Source of the DNA: Zingiber officinale
Lineage: Eukaryota; Streptophyta; Magnoliopsida; Zingiberales; Zingiberaceae
Length of the DNA: 64,000 nt
Direction: 5' to 3'
Assembly: GCF_018446385.1 (NCBI RefSeq)
Contig: NC_055996.1
Span: forward strand, 127,086,532 to 127,150,531
The notes below the pieces were generated by a model, which saw nothing but the letters and a program-made list of their open reading frames with translations, ran no database searches and had not been told where the DNA came from. Each line of letters opens with the position of its first letter. Position 1 is the first letter of the stretch. Position numbers and translations under genes: made by a program. Positions 35,183-48,102 of this stretch are shown piece by piece.

Positions 35183-36186
35183 GAGCTACAGGTCAAATTT
35201 GTGACGAGAAAAAGAAAAAACATGTGAGAGAGAGAAGGTAATCCGAGGGCTTTCGATCAGCTTAGGATCAACTCAAGGGCTATAAAATTCATGGCTCCAA
35301 CATTTTGTATAGTAGCTTCTTGGTAGTCACTACAACGTGAAAACTCATTTATTTGACTTTAATCAAACAAAATTGTAAACCCTGAATCCTAAATATATTA
35401 TAGCAACAAGGTCACTTTTACCTATTTTAACAACTGTCGATAATTGTTACAACAACTTAAATGAGAGTATTCTCGTGATAAAAATGGGATGTACATTTGA
35501 ATTTTTTTTATGATTTATATAATTTGAGAGACCTTTAATTTTTGCCCAAATAATAATTACAAATATTTTTAAAAAATGGTAATACATTTTATCCCAAAAA
35601 AATACATTTGGATAATCTCACTATTTTATTAAGTATTTGGACGTTTACTAACTAACTCTTAATTAAAGTCTAAAATTAAATTACATTAATATTTTTTTTT
35701 TCAAATTGAAAATAATTTCAAGATTTATTACTAATTTTAACAGACACATCAATCAGTGATCTAAAGTTTAAAACTCAGCTGCAGTGTATTATTAGAAATT
35801 TTTGTCATTAATCAATTTGGGATTTAGAGTGATCAAGACTCAATTGCAGCGTATTTTTGAAATTTTTTTTATTAATCAATCAGGGATTTAGAGTTCGAGA
35901 CTCAGCTGCGATGTATTATTGAGAATTTTTTTCATTAATCAATGAGGGAATATGCATTGACATGGTTCTCTTTAGTCTCACATTTTAAGATTGGCAACAC
36001 CGTAAGTGTAGAAGTTTCTACAAATATCTTAGGACAACGATATCAGTAAGTATAATTTTCTCAACTTTTTGGTTAAAATTAAGTATTATATTAAATTAAT
36101 TTTTTATAAGAGAATTCATTAGGATTCTTGATTCTAAGTGTTGCATTACACTACTGTATGAGTTTGATACACTCTTATCAAATCCA

Positions 36187-36231
<45 letters not shown>

Positions 36232-36535
36232 AAGATCAATTATAATATTTGTTCTGGTCATATTTACGTTGTACTACTACATAAGGGAATAGTATCTTTA
36301 TAAGTCTAATTTATAGGTCTACGCGATGATGGTTAAATTATTAAATGTAGTCATAATATTATATTAAAATTTATTGTAAAATTTAAATAATTAGTCATCA
36401 AATATTAAAAGATTAACCTTTTAGAGTTTAGAAAACCATTTCCTCTCGGTTGAGAAATGTTTAAGAAAAAAAAAATGGAAGATATAAAATATATATATAT
36501 TTTATTTTTTTTTTACATAAAAAAAATACTTAACC
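35183..36535. other. AT-rich spacer upstream of the MOS11-like gene
   Basis: No gene is seen. A phrase around GATTTAGAGTTCGAGACTCAGCTGC recurs three times at about 35755-35915. A run of about 40 T lies at 36189-36228. Confidence 0.5.
36189..36228. repeat. Poly-T tract
   Basis: About 40 consecutive T; length may be unreliable in sequencing. Confidence 0.8.
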
Positions 36536-36619
36536 TTGATATATTTCCATTGCCAATCCCCCGATTCTTCGCAGGTGTCGTCCCGAAGCCCCAAGGGCTC
36601 GATAGAATCCGGGAAGGCC

Positions 36620-39330
36620 ATGGATGCGCTTCGCTTGGAACCGGCGGTGGAGGATCCTTCCGTTGGAGTGGCGACTTCGGTGAACAAGCTTCCGCCTCCA
36701 GCTGTACCCCTGGGAAACCCTACTTTTCCCCTACGGCAGACCGAGGTTCTTGGAATCTCGGAGGAGGTCGGGGAACCGACGGCGGCTAAGCTTGTTGGGC
36801 CCCGCCCAACTGGAGGATCCGACTCAGCCATGACGAATGCTTCGGAGTCGAACCCTGTCACTGATCTCGAGAAGAAGCTGCGGCGAGCCGAGAGATTTGG
36901 GATGCAGGTCGTGCTTTCTGAAGTAGAGAAGAGAAATTCTCGAGCAGAGAGGTGAATGTTTTAATCTATTTAATTTTTTGATTCCCTTTGCACAGACGAA
37001 TGCATAGTTTTTGTTTATCTTGCTTTTTTTCTTCCTAATGAAAAGGGACGCTTGCGGTTCTTGCAAAATGGATTCATTTATGCATCCAAATTGTATTTTG
37101 AACAGATTAGAACGTTTCTTGTTCTAGATCGATACTGTTGGATGTTCAAGTCCTTAAACCCTACAATCTCCTCGTCTCAAATTCAGTCTCTTAGTGAACT
37201 TCCCATTTATGGTATTGTTCATTGTGTTGTAACCTTTGGAAGGTCATATCTGGTTTATTTGATTGAGCTTTTAATAATTTGTGTTTAGTTTTTTAAGGGA
37301 GTAATTGTAGCATGTATATGGTATCTAAATTAAAGCTTCACTTTTGTGTTTGTTAAGTTCAATTCAAAGAAGACCTATGATGCATCTTAGGCAAGCATTG
37401 CAGAATAATGAACAAAGAGAGGTAGAGGATGATTCCAAGGAGAGGTGAAGACTTGATTATGATTATTAATGATAAACAGAGACTTATTTCTCTTTCTTAA
37501 GGCAACATATCTGTACTAAGTCAAGCTTCATAGTAGGAAAAGAAGATCTTGATGTTGAATATTTCAAACTTGGGACCTTCCTGTGTTTGTTTCGAAAACT
37601 AAACTCAAATGGTTGCAAATTGTACTATTTGGTTCTTTTCGTGCTCAAGATTTTTTGTTCCTTCCATTAAAATAATTTTTTTTCTAACATGAATTTCCTT
37701 TTTCTTTTCTCACTTAAATGATGATAAGCACTAGGGAGCAGTTGTGGTTTAAAATATTTTTGGATGTGAATTATTTTTTGGATGTTACAGCCATGCTTCT
37801 CTGTTTTGATGTCTTGGTAATATTGCATAACTGCTGATTCATAACTACTTTGTGCTTTAGGCATTGGTGTTATGAATCAGCTAATGGAATTGATTGAGTT
37901 TGGGAATGCTCTCCCAAAGGTTCTTCAGAGGCTGAAGCACTTTGGGATCGAGATAAGTGTTTGGTAACCTTATGCATGTAGTCCAATCTTCTCCAATGTA
38001 CTGAATTCCCAAAGCCGCTTTTTCCAATGCATGTGGGATAGTTCCCGAAAATGCTTTGCCGAAGCAGTTTTCAAATACATTTAGAATTTGGTATAAAAAT
38101 TAGATGAGCAGTAAAATATTTAAATTTAATACTATAAATATTAAGTGTAAATAATATAAATATAAATAGAACTTTATATTATATATTAGATAATATTTTA
38201 GTACTTTCAAATTTAATATGTGATTCTGCAATTGTATTAGTATAAAAATTAGAAAAATTATTTTAAGGTTATAAACCAATGAAAAATAAGTTATCAAATT
38301 ATTTTGATGATTATTTTAGTTCTGAAGTGCACATATAACTAGCTACAATGTCCAATCTCGCTATTTATTGTGGATCTATAATATGTAGTTTCATGTTTGG
38401 TGTTTGCACATATAACTTTTGTCCTGATCATTATTCCACTTTGGCTTCATTAGATTTGAACAATTTTTAGCGCAAGAGCTATAAATTCACTTCTCAAAAC
38501 AATGTGTATCTTATTACAAGGTTTGGAACTGGTTCAAACCTGAGTGGAAGTAAGATTGTTGGACAACCAGAGGAGGAAAAAAGAAAGGCACGGGCAGAGA
38601 GGTTCATACTTTTGCTTGTTGTAGCATGCATTAGCCTTTTTTTCCCTCCTGATTGCAAATCCTTGAAGCCTCTTCCTTTGCCATATCTTAGGTTTGGGCT
38701 TAAGGTAGATGATGTAGCTGATGAGGAAGCAAAGAAGAAGGCTCGATTGGAACGGTTTGCACCAAACTCAAAGCTGGATACATCAGAGGAGGAGAAAAGG
38801 AAGGCTAGAGCAATCAGGTATTTGGCTGTTTCTTTCATGTTTTTTTTTTTGGCGTTTCAAACACTAAAACACCATTTTATTGATTTACTAGAAAAAATGT
38901 TCTGTTTAAATAGATGTCATTACGCTTTTATACATCCGTATCTTGTTTTCTAAAATATTGTTACATTTACTTTTCAATAGGCATAAGCTCTTGATTCCAA
39001 CTTATCTGCACTTAGAGGGAGGCCACACTGACACCCACAAAATGTTGATTTACTGACCATATTGCCTCCATAGCAAAATAGTTGGGACCCCATGCCTATC
39101 TCACAAATTAACTCAGCTAATTTGTTGCTTTATATATTCTCTTTTCAGGTTTTCACAAGGTTCAACGAAAGTTAGTGGCCAAGGCAACTCTTATCTGGTA
39201 TGCTATTTAGCTAAAAAGTATTCAGGAAAATGGAATTTTTTTCTCTCTCTCTCTCTCTAAATGTATTGTTTTCCCTCTTTGCTTATTCTGTTACTGATAT
39301 CAGAAGGCTATGGTTGTACCTCCCACTTGA
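36620..39330 (+). CDS. MOS11: MOS11 / SARNP (Tho1)-type mRNA-export protein, five exons, 204 aa
   Basis: Predicted join 36620-36951, 38521-38601, 38692-38817, 39149-39197, 39304-39330. Introns are GT-AG and phases close to the stop. The protein has a variable N-terminus, then the family's repeat of about 25 residues centred on R-A-E-R-F: [27 protein letters not shown] (residues 88-114), EEEKRKARAERFGL, EEAKKKARLERFAP and EEEKRKARAIRF. MOS11 is the plant counterpart of human CIP29/SARNP; it works with the TREX complex and the helicase UAP56 in nuclear export of mRNA, and was found through its effect on immunity. The start is the in-frame ATG at 36620. An acceptor-like TTCTTCGCAG ends at 36573, so an upstream leader exon is possible. 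The first intron is about 1.6 kb. Confidence 0.88.
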
Positions 39331-40204
39331 TTAGGGTTTGTAGCAGATCAGTGTTTCCATGAGAAGGTAGCAAGTTTCTCTGCGGGTTCACTATCGCAGC
39401 TACAAGAGTGCAGCATATGAAGTAAGCATCACTTGCTATGTAAAACATGGTATTCGTGACACTTGTGGGGCTTTCTCATGGCCGTAGGTGGTGTGAGATC
39501 TGTTTTGGCAAAATGTGCTTTTGAATCCAACTGGAATACTTGCTTCTGAAATCTTCATACCCCAAATTTTGTGCTTGACCTGCGAATTATTTCCAGCAGC
39601 GTTCTTGTTGACAGCCTTTATTTGGTTTCCCTTTGAGCTGACACTACTCTTGTTCATGTTCAGCAACAGCTGCACCTTGATATAGATACTGGTAGATCAT
39701 GTGCTAACTGATCTAAGACGCCTCAGAAAATTTGAGAAATAGAACTATTTAATTTGGTTCGTTCTCAATAGCCATGATCTTATTACACTATCTTATTATT
39801 ACACTATCTTATTACACTCTTAGTTTCAAAGGAGTATCAACTATATTTTTTGCTTTACCTATAAAACAAATTATTGAAGTTATTAAAATTGAATTAATCT
39901 CATGTTCTACTCCGGAAAAGATTTGTGAATTTTATTTGCAAACATAGGGCAAGTAATCTTTTGCCAACTAAGAGTCTTCAAAATAAATAAAAAAACTCGA
40001 ACTAATAAATGTGAGCCACCATCTAAGATCTAAGCTAATTCATTCATGATCTTAGGGATTAATACCACAAACGCTCTATTACCAAATGTTCAAAGTTTGC
40101 TGAAGGTTCAAATAGATATACTCGACCCAATGTTCTTCGGCAACAGACTTACTAGTGTTCATCTAGAGCTAATACTGCATGCTACTTTATTACCAATTGG
40201 CTGA
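39331..40204. other. 3' flank of the MOS11-like gene and spacer to the PRR remnant
   Basis: The first few hundred bases are probably MOS11 3' untranslated region. A 79-codon open stretch on the minus strand (39436-39675) has no recognised relative. The rest is AT-rich and without a gene. Confidence 0.4.
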
Positions 40205-41479
40205 TTATTTCAATGGCACTTCCACTAGAAATGGCACTGGATGTCGTCTCGCTTTCACCTCCTTGTTCTTTTCGTGCACGGTCTGTCTTACAAATTGTCC
40301 ACGGACACGCGGCCTCTGCTCTGCAAGTATTTTCCTGCTCTGGTAACGCACCTGAGAACAAAACCAACCGAACGAACAGTCCACTTCCATCCAAAGCTTC
40401 AAATTACTCAAGTGTAAAGGAAACAGAGGGCAATATGATAGAAAGAGAATTCCATGAACCATCCGAGATGTTCATGATTCTAATAGGTCCTACTCTTCCA
40501 AAAAACATTAACAGAATCAAGGTTGACAGCATGCTACTGGCTCCATCACTAGAAAAATAAAGAAAAAAGGCCTTCTCGGAAACAAACTAGAAAATTTCCC
40601 ATAAAATATTTCTTAAGTTACTTCTGAGATGGAAAGAAAAAAAAAATGTTGTCTACCTTTTTAACAAAGTTTCTTTCTTTCCTCTTTTCCCGGAACTTCT
40701 TCAAGGCTGCCTCTCTTTGAGAAAAACACATCTGAACTACTCCTCGACTGCTCCGATTGCCGTTTGCATCGCCAACTCCGAGTCTACTACTCGTCTCTGT
40801 AATATGATTAGCAACTAGTATTTTTAACACGACAGGGTTGGCAATTATTCTAAATCCATTATACCAATTGCAACGATGATAAATGGCGCAATTGCTTCCA
40901 GTTATGATATTTTTGCAGGACTACCTTCAAATGGCTCAATAAAGGCATTGGACGACCAACATTGCGAAGCTGGTGCTGCCATGTTAGGTGGCAAGTCATC
41001 TGGATCTGGTGACTGCAGCTGCTGTGACATATCATGGACGTGCAGGTGATGGTGATGATGGTGGTGGTGATGATGCTGCACTTTCTCATGGACAATTTGC
41101 TGATTTGTGGAGGTTCGAATCTGCTTAGGATGGAGAACTGCAGTGGTCCGAATGTAGTTGAATGCTGTTTCTTCCTTGTTTGATTTTGGTTTGGTGAATA
41201 CGTTCATAGTGGATCCCATGGTGTTTTTGTTACTGCAAGCAGCAGAACCCGGTTTCAGAGCAGCTGCATTTGAGCTAGCCGTCACATTATTTATAGAATT
41301 CTTCCTGGTAGTGGTGCACATCTCATTGTTGTTACTACTGCCATTGGAACCTTGTTTTAGAGGAGCCGCATTTGAACTGGATATCATGTTGTATGTGGAC
41401 GATTCCTTCCTTGCCTCGGAGCTGTTATCAGGAGGAGAGCAACTTCCTCCGCAACCATTGCACATTTTGTGCAGGAATT

Positions 41480-42225
41480 CTGCATGTGAAAATCAGTTTG
41501 CTAAGACATGATTAACAGTGAGCCTGCTATTGTTTGAAACAGTGGTAGGGAAAATGTTGCAAATTGATTACAGAAGTCGATTGAATGGTTTCATGAAGTT
41601 TGGCTGGGTTGTCATACAAAAGCCTTGTTTATTGAACATAACATTAATAGTTTATTGAGTAATTGTCCTCTAATTTTGACAAACAGAACTATTGTTGGAC
41701 ATAAAATTTGTGAATATGTGTTCCTGGGTATCTTCCTATTAAGGTCTAGCTCCATTATTATATGTTACTCTCTCTATGGCTATCAAGGTCTAGCTCCACT
41801 ATTATAGTTCCTATTAAGGAGAATCCATGTTTCTAGTTCTAATATACATCCAATTACCACTTTTAGGCCACTTACCTTTTTGCCTTTTGAATCATCCCCT
41901 TGCTAATAGCATCTCCTCTTTTATTTTTTCTCTCTTATGCCGCCAACATATCCTATTATTGTCACAAGAATTAATGGGTCTAACTCAAAGGAATTGAGAT
42001 TATTTCTCTTTCACCTCTGTTGTTTGTAATTTCTATTCTTTACATTTTCATTGAGCTTATTATCTATTATTAAACTCAGTAAATCTTTGAATCGTTTCAT
42101 AACAGTTGATGCACTTCTGTTTTTATTCAGGATCAAAGGTGTAAATGCAAATCCTGTGTTTTATATACAAGCAACATTAGAGCATTCAAGATCAGTCATT
42201 CTCTTCTAGTTCCTTTAACAGTTGC
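41480..42225. other. Intron-like remainder of the PRR remnant
   Basis: AT-rich, with no recognised exon. In intact relatives the acidic linker after the receiver domain would be coded about here; I do not find it. Confidence 0.4.
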
Positions 42226-42862
42226 AAGATTAGTGCTCATTAGGACTCAACAGATCAGTCAGGGTTGTTTCAACCGCACTCGGTCGGGATAGAAGGCACT
42301 ACGCGACAACATATCAAGGAATCGTAACCATCTGTCGAAGAATATCTGCTGTATGTTAAGGAATATTCTAGCGGTTGGGATCATCTACGAGTAGAACCTT
42401 CCTCCAGTCTATAGGGGAAGGTCACGTGTCCTCCACCACTCGACAAGCCCTGACACCCGACATCCTCTGACAAGGGTCAATCTCCAGAAGGTACGTATTG
42501 TCATATAAAAAGGGGTGTTCTCTTCCTTGCGCAGGTACGCTGACTTGTACACTTGTCTACTTTTTTTCTTCCTTCATATATTATTCTTCTGGGGAAAAAG
42601 TACCTGACTTGAAAATCGGAGGGTCTGTTCCGGGGACTTTTTCCTTGGTTCTTGGTCTCTAACGTTCCGTGTGCTTGTCTGAGTGTGCGCAGAGGTCTGG
42701 TACTGCCGGCGCAAGCCTAGCAGTTCCTCAAGGCCACATGGCGGTCCGCTCTCTGAAGTCCGTGCGACCGCAATATCACAGTCTCCTCTCCGTCAACACC
42801 AACGATACTTTATTCGACCTACACAGACACCGGACACAGGACACAGACTCCGGACACGATCA
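42226..42862 (+). mobile_element. LTR copy inserted in the PRR receiver exon
   Basis: It shares an ordered set of blocks with the solo LTR at 55921-57311: the AGAGAATCGCAACCA-like stretch, CATATAAAAAGGRGTGT (about 42503), CTGACTTGA..TCGGAGGG, CCGGGGACTTTTTCC and an end in CCGGACACGATCA. The 5-mer GTTGC is found at both edges (42221-42225 and 42863-42867). The left end does not begin with TG and may be incomplete. No internal region is present. Confidence 0.65.
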
Positions 42863-43324
42863 GTTGCCATAGGTTCTTAAGTTCATTCTTACGAATAGGC
42901 TTCACCAGAAAGTCAACAGCACCTTTTGTCAAACATTTAAATGCAGTACCTATGGAGTCGTTGGATGACATCACTGTACACAAACTCATCAGTGTAGCAA
43001 TTAAAAGTACCCAAAAAAGAAAATGGATACACAATGAACTTCAAAATGCCATGAACTACAATGTAGGAACGATACTCACTAATCACTGGAATATTCTTGC
43101 AGGCCTTGTGGCTCATGATCTTGCTTAGAAGAGTGACACCGCATAAGCCAGGCAGGAATACCTCAGTTAAGACAAGGTCAACATGATTAGAGAGATCTTC
43201 TATGATTTCCCATGCTTGCAGACCATTAGCAGCAGCTCTAACTGTGAAGGGAGTGGAGGGTTTCATTAGCTAACAAAATTCTATGATAATGTGGAGGTAC
43301 AAAAAGGCAATTGTTAGAGATAAG

Positions 43325-43817
43325 TGTTAGGAATTATAAATGAAAAAATAATCAAAAATGTTTAAATGTCTTTTGGATGATTAAAGGGTGCATCTAATGA
43401 AGAGATAGTATGCCTCTTAGGAAAGGATGCAATCTACCTCACCCATTTTGAAATGGATGGATGAGATCTAATTGAACCAAGAGGTTCTTATACCCTTTCA
43501 TATGTATAAATAAAGTCTCTCACATACTCATTCATTCATTCACTCACTTCCTTCCAAGCAAAGCAAGCATTGCATTCTTACATTGGAGAGTTCAAGAAAC
43601 TTCCTCGGTTCGGAGGTCTTGCGATTTGCAGTGCTGTTATCGCAAGATAAAAATCGTTGTATCTTGGGAGACGATTGCCGTATTCTGTGAGCACTGTATG
43701 CGGGACACATTCGTCTTAAAGAGATAGAGTCTAACTCTAGCCTCAACTTAGCCGAAAACAGTGGTATACCATCAGTCTGCCTGCACTCAGTTTGCATCAG
43801 CAATAAAGGACCCAACA
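43325..43817 (+). repeat. 5' LTR of the Copia element
   Basis: 493 bp, TG...CA ends, with a TATA-like CATATGTATAAATAAAG near 43500. It matches 49366-49858. Confidence 0.9.
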
Positions 43818-46800
43818 TTTTTAAGACGAATTTTCTTCGTGCAAACTGATGGCTGGAATCAACGACATTCCAACCGCCGTTCCAACTGGAGAGAAGCCGG
43901 AAAAGTTCAACGGAGCCGACTTCAAAAGATGACAACAGAAGATGTTGTTCTATCTGACAACATTAACCCTCGTATGATTTTTACATGAAAACCCACCAGT
44001 CGCTACGGAAGGTAATTCCGATAGTAAGGCTGCATACGATGCGTGGTCACACGGAGATTTCCTGTGTCGTAACTACGTTCTCAACGCATTGGACAACGCG
44101 TTATATAACGTATATTGTTCAATAGAGAAGACAAAATCTCTATGGAAGTCACTTGAAAGGAAATACAAAACCGAAAGCGTCGGGTTGAAGAAATTCATCG
44201 TCGACCGGTTTCTGGATTTCAAAATGTTGGATTCCAAGAGCGTAACATCTCAAGTCCAAGACATGCAACTGATAATGCATGATCTGGATGCCGAAGGCAT
44301 GAAGCTGAACGAGTCGTTCAAAGTAGTCGTGGTAATCGAGAAACTCCCTCCGTCGTGAAAGGATTTCAAAAATTACCTAAAGCACAAGCAAAAGGAGATG
44401 AGACTTGAAAACCTAATCCTGAGGCTACGAATAGAGAAAGATAATCGAAAGATGTCCGACTCTAAAGAAACGAAGCGGGCAGTCGACGAGATGCCCAACC
44501 TGGCTGAACCAAAAGCCAAAAAGCCGAAGCAATCCAAAAAGAATGCTCAAGGCAAGAAATTCAAGGGCACATGCTATAACTGCGGAAAGCCAGGACACAT
44601 GTCCAAGGATTACAGACGCCCGAAGAAACCAACCAAGAGTCAGAAGGATGCTGCGAACCGAGTCGTAACTTCTGACGACATGGAATTGGATCTCACTGCG
44701 ATCGTGTTTGAAGCCAACACGGTGGTGGATAACCTGAAGCAGTAGTGGATCGATACTGGAGCAACCCGCCATATCTGTTCTAATAAGGCGATGTTCTCCA
44801 AGTATACTCTGATAAGTGGAAGAAAGCTCTATATGGGCAATTCCATAACATCCCCGATTGTCGGATTCAGGAAAGTTATTTTGAAAATGACGTTTGGAAA
44901 AGAGCTAACGCTCATTGATGTGATCCATATCCCGACATCAAGAAAAACCTAGTTTCTGGATCAACATTTGTTAAGGCCGGTTTCAGACTAGTATTCCAGT
45001 CAAACAACTTTGTACTTACGAAAAATGGTGTATTCGTAGATAAAGGGCACTTAGAACAGAGTTTGTTCAAAATAGTTGTAATGACTGTACACCGTAAATT
45101 TGATGGTAATAAAATAAAAGCTTCCAGCTATGTTGTTAAGTGTTTTAATTTGTGGCATGATCGACTTGGGCATGTCAATAATAATACTCTGAAACGTCTC
45201 ATCAAATTAAATTTATTACCAAACGTCAATGTTGACAAAACACACAAATGTGAAGTGTGCGTGGAATAAAAAATGATGAGATTACCTTTTCATTCGGTGG
45301 AAAGGTCAACGACTCCTCTAGAGTTAATACATAGTTATCTTAAATTTCGTGCATACTACAGGAGGTAAAAAGTATTTTATTACTTTTATCGATGACTGCA
45401 CGAGGTTCTGATATGTCTTTCTTTTAAGAAGTAAAGATGAAGCCTTAGAAGCTTTCAGAACCTATAAAACAGAAGTTGAAAATCAACTTGATAAACGAAT
45501 TAAAATAATTCGTAGCGATAGAGGAGGAGAATATGGTGCACCATTTGATGAGTTTTGTTTAGAATTTGACATTAACCATCAAACAACGGCGCTTTACTCG
45601 CCTCAATCAAATGGTGTTGTCGAACGTAAAAATTGGACATTAAAAGAAATTATGAATGCCTTGTTGATAAATTCAGGCTTATCCCAGAACTTGTGGGGGG
45701 GGAGCTATACTATCAGCAAACCACATTCTCAACAAAATCTCTCACAAGAAAAATGATAAAACACCATATGAACTATGGAAAGGCCGCGATCCATCGTACA
45801 AATACCTAAAGGTATGGGGGTGCTTAGCAAAAGTCAAAGTACCTAAGCCAAAACAAGTAAAGATCGGACCTAAAACGTTCGATGCAATATTTGTCGGATA
45901 AGCCCATAACAGTAGTGCATATCGATTCATAGTTCACAAGTCAGACATTCTTGATATTCATGTGGGAACAATCATAGAATCTCGGAATGCGATATTCTTT
46001 GAAAACATATTCCCAAATAAGAAGGGAAACGTTCAAAGTGATAACAATGGAAGCTCTAACGAAAATGATGTTTCTGAACTTAGTTGTCGTAAAAGGACTA
46101 TTGACAATCAAAGCGAAGAGCCACGTCAGAGCAAACGAGCTAGAGTTGAGAAATCATTCGGGCCAGACTTCATGACTTTTATGTCGGAAATGGACCCAAG
46201 AACATTAAACGAAGCTCTCTCTAATCCCGACGCCCCAATGTGGAAAGAAGTCGTCAATAGTGAAATCGAGTCCATCATGAATAACCATACTTGGGAACTA
46301 GTAGACCTTCCTTCTGGTACCAAACCATTAGGTTGTAAGTGGATACTAAAACGCAAGTATAAAGCTGATGGATCAATTGACAAGTATAAGGCCAGACTTG
46401 TAGCCAAAGGGTACAAGCAAAAGGAAGGCCTTGACTACTTTGATACCTACTCACCGGTGACAAAGATTACATCCATACGAGTGCTGATAGCTATCGCAAC
46501 ACTGTATGACCTTGAAATACACCAAATGGATGTTAAGACTGCGTTCTTAAATGGTGAGATGGAAGAAGAAATCTATATGGAGTAACCCGAGGGGTTCGTA
46601 GCTCCAGGAAAAGAGGAAAAGGTGTGTCGACTTGTTAAGTCGTTGTACGGGCTTAAATAAGCGCCTAAACAATGACACGAAAAATTTAACAAAATAATGT
46701 TGTCAAACGAATTCAAAATAAATGAATGTGACAAATGTATTTATGTCAAAACCACACCTGAAGGTCATATAATGATCTGTCTATACGTAGACGACATGCT

Positions 46801-48102
46801 TATAATGGGTAGTAATCATGAGGTAATCATGAGTACAAAGAAAATGTTGACCAAGAATTTCGATATGAAAGACATGAGTCTAGCAGATGTTATATTGGGA
46901 ATTAAAATTCTCAGGACATCCGATGGGATAGTTTTGACACAATCCCATTATGTAGAGTCAGTATTGAAAAGGTTCAATGCGAACGATCTCTCTACAATGA
47001 AAACACCTGTATATCTAAGTCAACACTTAGCGAAAAATCATGTGAGCCCATATCTCAATTAGAATATTCTCGGACAATAGGCAGCTTGATGTATCTCACA
47101 AACTTCACACGTCCGGATATTGCCTGTACGGTCAACAAGCTGAGTTGTTTTACGAGTAATCCAAACGACGCCCATTGGAAAGCATTGATACGAGTTCTTA
47201 GATATTTGAAATATACTATGAACTATAGATTACATTACGAAAAGTATCCCGCTGTCTTAAAGGGATATTATGATGCTAATTGGATATCATATACAAAAGA
47301 TTTCAAATCCAGTAGTGGGTAAGTATTCACAATCGGTGGAGGAGCGGTATCTTGGAAATTCACAAAGCAGACATGCATAGCTCGGTCAACTATGGAATCC
47401 GAGTTTATAGCATTAGACAAAGCAGCTGAAGAAGCTGAATGACTACAGAATTTCTTGGAAGATATTCCGAGTTGGATGAAACCTGTGCCCGCCGTACTTA
47501 TACACTGTGATAGTCAATCGACGAATGGAAGGGCACAGAGTAGTATGTATAATGGTAAGTCTCGACATATACGTCGTAGACACAATACCATTAGGTAGTT
47601 GATCTCGAACGGAGTGATTGCAATCAACTATATCAAGTCCAAAGATAATTTGGCAGATCCTCTTACGTAGGGGCTAAGTCGAGATCAAGTATACTGCTCA
47701 TTAAGAGGAATGAGATTAAAAATCTACAACTAAAAATGACTGTAGCGGTAATCCAACCTTGTTGACTGGAGATCCCAAGATCTTGGTTCAATGGGACAAT
47801 GAAGTTAGAGAAGTTGTGTTACAGCACACGAGATATATTATCATTATCTCTATCTCAATCCTAGGATGAACTTGTGCTGTCCTACCATATGTAGTGAGGT
47901 TAAGCTTATACTTTTAATGACTTCTATACCTTTATAAGGTGGAGTATGGTACGATACTCTTGATAGAAGTGTCACCTATGTGAGTATGAAAATTGACCGT
48001 TTTAATGAAACACTCATGAATCCAAGATGATATCCATGGCCAAAACGGAACCAACCATATGAACCCAAAGTAAGTGAGATAAATCTTTGTGTGAGTGTTA
48101 TT

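Larger units (their letters stand above)
40205..43241 (-). pseudogene. PRR37/PRR73-type pseudo-response regulator, broken
   Basis: PRRs are nuclear clock repressors with an N-terminal receiver-like domain and a C-terminal DNA-binding CCT motif. Blocks in gene order: 43080-43241 (RAAANGLQAWEIIEDLSNH to KNIPVI), 42863-42973 ([28 protein letters not shown]), about 40925-41479 (Ser/Asn-rich middle with a ten-His run and APASQCWSSNAFIEP), 40657-40796 (SQREAALKKFREKRKERNF) and 40205-40351 ([20 protein letters not shown]), the last two forming the CCT motif. The first receiver exon and the region between receiver and His-rich part are missing. An LTR cuts the second receiver exon right after LWQ. 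The frame is interrupted between the His-rich block and the CCT, and it changes again after the CCT (TSSAISSGS is in another frame). The His-rich run and CCT place it in the PRR3/7 (monocot PRR37/73) group. Confidence 0.85.

Noticed and set aside
36502-36861. 119-codon minus-strand frame over MOS11 exon 1
   Set aside because: Antisense shadow; the plus frame splices into a full MOS11-type protein.
40213-40560. 115-codon plus-strand frame with [15 protein letters not shown]
   Set aside because: It is antisense to the CCT block of the PRR remnant, which is clearly on the minus strand.
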